Assembly: GCA_002371215.1 (NCBI GenBank) | Contig: DFGL01000044.1 | Location: 1-19,925, forward strand | Origin: Ruminococcaceae bacterium UBA3751 | GTDB lineage: Bacteria; Bacillota; Clostridia; Oscillospirales; Acutalibacteraceae | Length of the DNA: 19,925 bases | Direction of reading: 5' to 3' | Part shown: piece after piece, positions 16,121 through 19,925 of the stretch | How positions within the stretch are numbered: position 1 is the first letter of the stretch | Layout of the letters: each line of letters begins with the position of its first letter | The notes under the pieces: model-generated | What the model saw: the letters and a program-made list of their open reading frames with translations, nothing else | Databases searched by the model: none | Told to the model about the DNA's origin: nothing | Made by a program: the position numbers and the translations under genes

Positions 16121-16149
16121 AAGGAAAGGCGCTTTGCGCCGAAAGTGTT
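16121..16149 (+). promoter_or_regulatory. Unusual ribosome site with hairpin between Shine-Dalgarno and start
   Basis: AAGGAAAGG (16121-16129) is the only good Shine-Dalgarno, but it is 20 nt from the ATG. In between is GGCGC-TTT-GCGCC (16128-16140), a 5-bp all-GC hairpin. When folded it would bring AAGGA close to the start codon. Confidence 0.45.
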
Positions 16150-17559
16150 ATGGACGACAGAGAGCTTGATAATTTACTTGATGAAATCAAACAGCATAAA
16201 GCAGCAGGCGGCGACTCTCCGCTTCAGGACGACGTTACTCCTCCTGCGCCGGTAAATGATTTTAAAATAACGGAGGAAAAGACTATTGACGACGAGGTTA
16301 ACCTTTTCCCCGAGGAAGCAAGACGAAGCGACGATGACAACGATATTGACGTTATGGAGGTTCTCTCCGAGCATGCGGCTAAAAAAGCTGCGGAGGAAGA
16401 GGATAAGAAGCCTCCCGTTGACGATAAGAAAAAGAAGATTATTATTGCGGCTTGCGCTGCGGTTGCTGTTATTGCAGTAATCCTTATTGTTGTTTTCGCA
16501 AAGGGAAAGGATAAACCCGCTCCCGAAACTACGGCAGCTCCTGCGAGCGAGGTTGTTTCAACAACCGAGACGGCGGCGCTTGCAGGTAAAGATACCAACC
16601 CGCTTACCGGCGAGAAGGATTTTAATAAGGACGCAATCGGCAAACGCCCGATGGCAGTTGTTGTTGAAAACGAATACGGTACAAACGATTACGCTCAGCA
16701 GAGCCGCCCCCAGTGGGGACTTGAGGACGCCGATATGGTAATGGAGGGCGAAACTGAGTTCGCCACCCGCCTTCTGATGTTCTGGGCAGACTATACCAAC
16801 GCGCCTGAAAAAATAGGTCCCGTTCGTTCGGCAAGACCTCCGTTTATCCGCTTCGCAGAGCTTTTTGACGGTATCTTTATCCACGCTGGTCTCTCCCATT
16901 CAAAGGGCGATTACGTAGGCGCCGATACTGTGTTTGAAAAGCATAATACAGACCACGTCAACCTTCTTGATTATTCAACAGGCGGAGCATATACGGGCAA
17001 TGATACAAGCCGCCCGACAATAGAGCATCAGCACTATTTCAAGGGCAATAACGCTCCCGACCTTATTTCAAGCAAGGACTTCAGAACGAAGCTCAATGAG
17101 GATAACTTTACCCGCTTCAAATTCAGCAGCGAGATTAAGGATTTAAGTTCCGATAAGGCTGAAACGGTTAAAATCAAGTGGTCCGATAACGGAAATAAGC
17201 ACGGCACCTTCACCTACAACGAAAAGAAGGGCACTTATACAACGGATGACTTCAACAGCAAGTACGGAGAGGTAAGCCCACAGTTTGAAAATATTATAGT
17301 TCTCTTTGATACTACGGAGTATATCGTTAAGCATAACTATAAGGGCAGCGGAAACAGCGAAACCTATTGCGAATATAAGCTTGACGGCGGCAAGGGTATG
17401 GTTGCCTCAAACGGAACTTACGTTGAGATTAAATGGGAAGTTAAGGATAAGAAGATTGTTCTTACCAAGGCTGACGGCAGCGACGTTCTCCTCAATCCCG
17501 GTAAGGTTTACATTGCTTACGCTTCTTCAAATCACAACGGCAGCTATTCGGTAGAATAA
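16150..17559 (+). CDS. DUF3048 (YerB-like) membrane-anchored protein
   Basis: A 469-aa protein. Residues 1-95 are a very acidic, proline- and lysine-containing cytoplasmic segment. A single membrane helix follows (about 97-117), then a Thr/Ala-rich linker (about 120-145) and an extracellular DUF3048 domain. That domain is recognised by NPLTG (150-154), RPMAVVVEN (166-174), QSRPQWGLEDADMVMEGE (184-201), EKIGPVRSARPPFIRFAE (220-237) and FIHAG (243-247). Bacillus YerB is a lipoprotein of unknown function; here the lipobox is replaced by an internal membrane helix. The long cytoplasmic tail is unusual and could bind a partner. It has its own promoter and ends at a terminator shared with the convergent mmsA. 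Confidence 0.85.
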   Translation: MDDRELDNLLDEIKQHKAAGGDSPLQDDVTPPAPVNDFKITEEKTIDDEVNLFPEEARRSDDDNDIDVMEVLSEHAAKKAAEEEDKKPPVDDKKKKIIIAACAAVAVIAVILIVVFAKGKDKPAPETTAAPASEVVSTTETAALAGKDTNPLTGEKDFNKDAIGKRPMAVVVENEYGTNDYAQQSRPQWGLEDADMVMEGETEFATRLLMFWADYTNAPEKIGPVRSARPPFIRFAELFDGIFIHAGLSHSKGDYVGADTVFEKHNTDHVNLLDYSTGGAYTGNDTSRPTIEHQHYFKGNNAPDLISSKDFRTKLNEDNFTRFKFSSEIKDLSSDKAETVKIKWSDNGNKHGTFTYNEKKGTYTTDDFNSKYGEVSPQFENIIVLFDTTEYIVKHNYKGSGNSETYCEYKLDGGKGMVASNGTYVEIKWEVKDKKIVLTKADGSDVLLNPGKVYIAYASSNHNGSYSVE

Positions 17560-17577
17560 TTAAATAACGCAAGCTAA

Positions 17578-17613
17578 AAGCGGACAACCAATCGGTTGTC
17601 CGCTTAATTTTGT
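17578..17613. terminator. Bidirectional terminator between DUF3048 gene and mmsA
   Basis: AAGCGGACAACC (17578-17589) pairs perfectly with GGTTGTCCGCTT (17594-17605), 12 bp with an AATC loop. TAATTTTG follows on the plus strand and TTAGC on the minus strand. It serves two convergent genes. Confidence 0.88.
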
Positions 17614-17623
17614 TATTATGAGA

Positions 17624-19129
17624 TTAGAGAAGTCCGTCCCAGGTGTCAACCTCTTTAGCCTTCTTTTCCTCCTCGTCAAACCAGTGCTGAGTAACCGATT
17701 TGCTCTCTGTAAAGAAGCGGTAAGCGTCCTTGCCGAGGCAGTGAAGGTCGCCGAAGAAGCTCTGCTTGTGGCCGCTGAACGGAACAAAGCCAACGGGTAC
17801 GGGGATACCAACGTTAATACCAACCTGGCCGCCGTCTGTGTATCTTGCAAACTGGCGAGCGTAGTAACCGCTCTGGGTGTAAATAACTGAGCCGTTAGCG
17901 TACGGGTTTCTGTTCATCATTTCAAGGCCGTCCTCAAAGCCCTTGCATCTCTTAACGCAGAGAACGGGGCCGAATACCTCTTCCTGACCGATTGTCATAT
18001 CCTCAGTAACGTTGTCAAATACGGTAGCGCCGATAAAGTAGCCGTTTTCATATCCTGCGGGAACCTCGGGATTCCTTCCGTCAACAACAAGGGTTGCGCC
18101 CTCGTCAATACCCTTCTGAATATCAGCGAGTACCTCGTGATAATGCTTTTCGTAGGTGATAGGACCGAGGCGGGTGTTTTTATCCCAGGCGGGACCGCAG
18201 TTAACGGATTTAATCTGCTTTTTAAGCTCAGCAACGAATTTATCCGCAATGCTCTCCTGAACAACAACGGCAGCGAGAGCCATACATCTCTGTCCGCCGC
18301 AACCGAATGCGGAGTTGATAACGCCCGCAACAGTTCTCTCAAGCGCACAATCCTCAAGAATGAGGGCGTGGTTCTTAGCCTGAGTGAGTGCCTGGCAGCG
18401 CTTTCCGTTAGCGGCAGCCTTTTCGTAAATCTTAAGGCCGACGGGTGTTGAGCCTACAAAGGTAATGCCCTTAACGTCGGGGTGTTCAAGAATAGTATTA
18501 ATCTCATTTCTCGAGCAGGTTACAACGTTGATAACGCCGTCGGGGATTCCCGCTTCCTTGTAAAGCTCTGCAATTCTCATAGCAGTTCTCGGAGTGAGGG
18601 AAGCTGCTTTGAGCACCATTGTGTTTCCGCAGGCAACGCAAACGGGTGCCATCCAGCCGAAGGGAATCATAGCGGGGAAGTTAACGGGAACGATGCCTGC
18701 GAAAACGCCGAGCGGCTCGCGGTACTTAACCGTATCAAAACCCGTTGAAGCGTCCATAAGGCTTTCGCCCATCATAAGAGAAGGCGCCTGAGTTGCAAGC
18801 TCCGTGCCCTCCTGAGCTTTACCTACGTCGCCTGCAGCCTCGCTCCAGGTTTTACCGTTTTCTTCGCAAACGAGCTGAGTGAGCTCGTCCATATGTTCAA
18901 TGAGAAGCTCGCGTACCTTAAAGAGAATCTGAGTTCTCTTTCTTGCAGCGGTATTTCTCCAAGCGGGATACGCTGCCTTAGCGGCTGCAATCGCCTCAAG
19001 GACTTCGTCGTTTGTACAGCAGGGAGCCTGACCCGTAACCTCGCCTGTTGACGGGTTGTGAAGGTCGTACCAAACCTCTGCCTTGGATTCCTTAAATTCA
19101 CCGTTTACAAAGTATTTAAGCTTTTCCAT
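17624..19129 (-). CDS. mmsA: CoA-acylating methylmalonate-/malonate-semialdehyde dehydrogenase
   Basis: A 501-aa aldehyde dehydrogenase of the MmsA/IolA branch, which oxidises (methyl)malonate semialdehyde with NAD and CoA to propionyl- or acetyl-CoA. Evidence: VPVNFPAMIPFGWMAP (147-162); the KNH signature QALTQAKNHALILED (246-260), where ordinary ALDHs have the glutamate of ELGGK; catalytic C282 in GCGGQRCMALA; EEVFGPVL; and the IolA-like C terminus NVGIPVPVGFVPFSGHKQSFFGDLH. Lack of the general-base glutamate is normal for this CoA-dependent branch. GAGAGG precedes the ATG by 8 nt. No inositol or valine catabolic genes are visible alongside, so the physiological substrate is open. Confidence 0.92.
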   Translation of the reverse strand: MEKLKYFVNGEFKESKAEVWYDLHNPSTGEVTGQAPCCTNDEVLEAIAAAKAAYPAWRNTAARKRTQILFKVRELLIEHMDELTQLVCEENGKTWSEAAGDVGKAQEGTELATQAPSLMMGESLMDASTGFDTVKYREPLGVFAGIVPVNFPAMIPFGWMAPVCVACGNTMVLKAASLTPRTAMRIAELYKEAGIPDGVINVVTCSRNEINTILEHPDVKGITFVGSTPVGLKIYEKAAANGKRCQALTQAKNHALILEDCALERTVAGVINSAFGCGGQRCMALAAVVVQESIADKFVAELKKQIKSVNCGPAWDKNTRLGPITYEKHYHEVLADIQKGIDEGATLVVDGRNPEVPAGYENGYFIGATVFDNVTEDMTIGQEEVFGPVLCVKRCKGFEDGLEMMNRNPYANGSVIYTQSGYYARQFARYTDGGQVGINVGIPVPVGFVPFSGHKQSFFGDLHCLGKDAYRFFTESKSVTQHWFDEEEKKAKEVDTWDGLL

Positions 19130-19161
19130 AAAAATACCTCTCTTATTTTTTTATCGTTAAT

Positions 19162-19190
19162 ATTTTAACATCTATATATAATGATTTCAA
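19162..19190 (-). promoter_or_regulatory. Promoter of mmsA
   Basis: On the minus strand TTGAAA (19190-19185), 17 nt, TAAAAT (19167-19162), 33 nt before the start codon at 19129. Confidence 0.65.
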
Positions 19191-19262
19191 TACCTATTTT
19201 TACCAAACATAATTCCGTATAAAAACTACTTTTTGAAAAAAATTTCAAAAAAATACACAAAA

Positions 19263-19285
19263 CCTATTGACATTATAGGAATTAT
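19263..19285 (+). promoter_or_regulatory. Dyad operator 1, overlapping the metY -35
   Basis: CCTAT (19263-19267), 7 nt, ATAGG (19275-19279), then AATTAT. The -35 hexamer TTGACA begins inside it, so a bound protein would block RNA polymerase. It is almost identical in design to operator 2. CCTA/TAGG half sites resemble those of some Rrf2-family regulators (CymR/IscR type), which is inference. Confidence 0.6.
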
Positions 19286-19295
19286 CGGTTATGAT
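19267..19295 (+). promoter_or_regulatory. Promoter of the metY transcript
   Basis: TTGACA (19267-19272), 17 nt, TATGAT (19290-19295). Transcription would start near 19302, leaving a leader of about 158 nt before metY. Confidence 0.75.
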
Positions 19296-19307
19296 ATACG
19301 CAATAAA

Positions 19308-19330
19308 CCTACCAAAACCGTAGGAATTAT
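19308..19330 (+). promoter_or_regulatory. Dyad operator 2, just downstream of the metY transcription start
   Basis: CCTAC (19308-19312), 7 nt, GTAGG (19320-19324), then AATTAT. It has the same spacing and the same 3' extension as operator 1, centred 45 bp away. In the mRNA it would also form a 5-bp hairpin directly before the uORF ribosome site. Confidence 0.6.
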
Positions 19331-19342
19331 GAGGTATTGAAA

Positions 19343-19414
19343 ATGAAAATACTTTTTGAATCACTTTTAAGGCAAAATTTCCGCTTTGGTCGAATGCGAT
19401 GTATGAATGATTAA
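19343..19414 (+). CDS. Upstream ORF of 23 codons in the metY leader, Met/Cys-bearing end
   Basis: A short ORF beginning at ATG 19343 with GAGG (19331-19334) 8 nt upstream, ending TAA at 19412. The peptide is basic and ends in RFGRMRCMND: Met, Cys and Met codons lie within the last six residues, preceded by an Arg-rich stretch. Position in the leader of metY, a gene of Met/Cys metabolism, suggests a leader peptide whose translation senses charged tRNA-Met or tRNA-Cys, or a coupling ORF. No attenuator hairpin with a T run is visible in the 45 nt between its stop and metY, so any control would act by another route, for example arrest or coupling. I do not recognise the family with certainty. Confidence 0.5.
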   Translation: MKILFESLLRQNFRFGRMRCMND

Positions 19415-19459
19415 ACGCAATGAAAACCAAATTATTTAACTAAGAAAGGAAATTTTACT

Positions 19460-19925
19460 ATGTCATATAAATTTGAAACCTTACAGCTTCACGTTGGTCA
19501 GGAAGCTCCTGACCCGGCTACCGACGCGAGAGCGGTACCTATCTATCAGACCACGTCATACGTTTTCAGAAACAGCGACCACGCTCAGGCTCGCTTTAAT
19601 CTTACTGACGCGGGCAATATTTACGGAAGACTTACCAATTCAACTCAGGGCGTATTTGAGGAGAGAATTGCGGCTCTTGAAGGCGGCGTTGCAGCCCTTG
19701 CAACGGCAAGCGGCGCGGCAGCTATCTCCTACACTCTGCAGGCGCTGGCAGGCGCGGGCGACCATATCGTATCGGCAAAAACCATTTACGGCGGAACGTA
19801 TAACTATCTTGCCCACACCTTCCCGCTTTACGGGGTTAATACCACATTCGTAGACCCGGACGACCCGCAGAATTTTGAAAACGCTGTTAAGGATAATACA
19901 AAGGCGATATTTATAGAAACGCTCG
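19460..19925 (+). CDS. metY: O-acetylhomoserine aminocarboxypropyltransferase (sulfhydrylase), N-terminal part
   Basis: The first 155 codons of a gene that runs off the window (full family length about 425-430 aa). It belongs to the Cys/Met-metabolism PLP family: it begins KFETLQLHVGQEAPDPATDARAVPIYQTTSY, and has YGRLTNSTQGVFEERIAALEGG (about 55-76) and TASGAAAI with the ALAGAGDHIVSAKTIYGGTYN stretch that contacts the cofactor phosphate. The longer N-terminal start and the GRLTNSTQ motif favour MetY over MetB/MetC. The enzyme joins O-acetylhomoserine and sulfide to homocysteine, feeding methionine. AAAGGA lies 9 nt before the ATG. The PLP lysine is beyond the window. Confidence 0.92.
   Translation, partial: MSYKFETLQLHVGQEAPDPATDARAVPIYQTTSYVFRNSDHAQARFNLTDAGNIYGRLTNSTQGVFEERIAALEGGVAALATASGAAAISYTLQALAGAGDHIVSAKTIYGGTYNYLAHTFPLYGVNTTFVDPDDPQNFENAVKDNTKAIFIETL

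Noticed and set aside
19296..19459. SAM (S-box) riboswitch before metY
   Set aside because: The leader lacks the conserved S-box core stems and has no terminator with a T run; most of it is occupied by a short ORF.
1..19925. CRISPR arrays, insertion sequences, tRNA or rRNA genes, phage attachment sites
   Set aside because: No regularly spaced repeats, transposase motifs, cloverleaf-like segments or direct-repeat junctions were found while reading both strands.

Overview
The window looks like a chromosomal segment of a Gram-positive Clostridia bacterium, probably an Oscillospiraceae/Ruminococcaceae-type gut anaerobe. The taxonomic call is inference. It rests on Firmicutes-style AGGAGG ribosome sites, tight operons with 1-nt TAATG overlaps, a PdaA-type deacetylase, an mreBCD-class B PBP block, a YerB/DUF3048 protein, and mixed GC content. 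It is mostly housekeeping DNA with one AT-rich accessory operon.

Layout. (1) 2-292 is the 3' end of a PdaA-like polysaccharide deacetylase, followed by a terminator. (2) 478-4901 is the rod-elongation operon mreB-mreC-mreD-PBP2, read from a strong, possibly doubled promoter. (3) 5000-9180 holds an MgsA-family protein, hisS, aspS and a YfbR-type nucleotidase; the last three overlap by 1 nt. The MgsA-family protein lacks two catalytic aspartates. (4) 9264-15067 is a four-gene operon: a CDP-glycerol-glycerophosphotransferase-family enzyme, a 933-aa protein fusing a YidC/Oxa1-like domain to a sulfatase/phosphoethanolamine-transferase-like domain, a class V aminotransferase, and a LicC/PntC-like cytidylyltransferase. 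It ends at a strong terminator. (5) 15171-15999 (minus) holds a protein that looks like a degenerate MreB/actin fold and a 54-aa acidic-tailed small protein. (6) 16150-17559 encodes a membrane-anchored DUF3048 protein. It converges with an mmsA/iolA-type dehydrogenase (17624-19129, minus) on a shared bidirectional terminator. (7) 19130-19459 is a divergent control region with two near-identical dyad operators and a 23-codon upstream ORF ending in Met-Arg-Cys-Met. It precedes metY, which runs off the window.

How the genes fit together. The mre block and PBP2 build the lateral cell wall. The 9264-15067 operon reads as a surface-polymer decoration pathway: an aminotransferase makes an amino-bearing phosphonate or similar group, the cytidylyltransferase activates it as a CMP derivative, and the two membrane-associated proteins transfer phospho-substituents to an envelope polymer. 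No PEP mutase or phosphonopyruvate decarboxylase gene is in the window, so the phosphonate reading stays a hypothesis. The metY leader looks like a sulfur-amino-acid control region.

The strongest candidates for something undescribed are the YidC-sulfatase fusion in its operon, the metY leader with tandem dyads and Met/Cys uORF, the MgsA-like protein without its catalytic base, and the degenerate MreB-like protein with its small partner gene.
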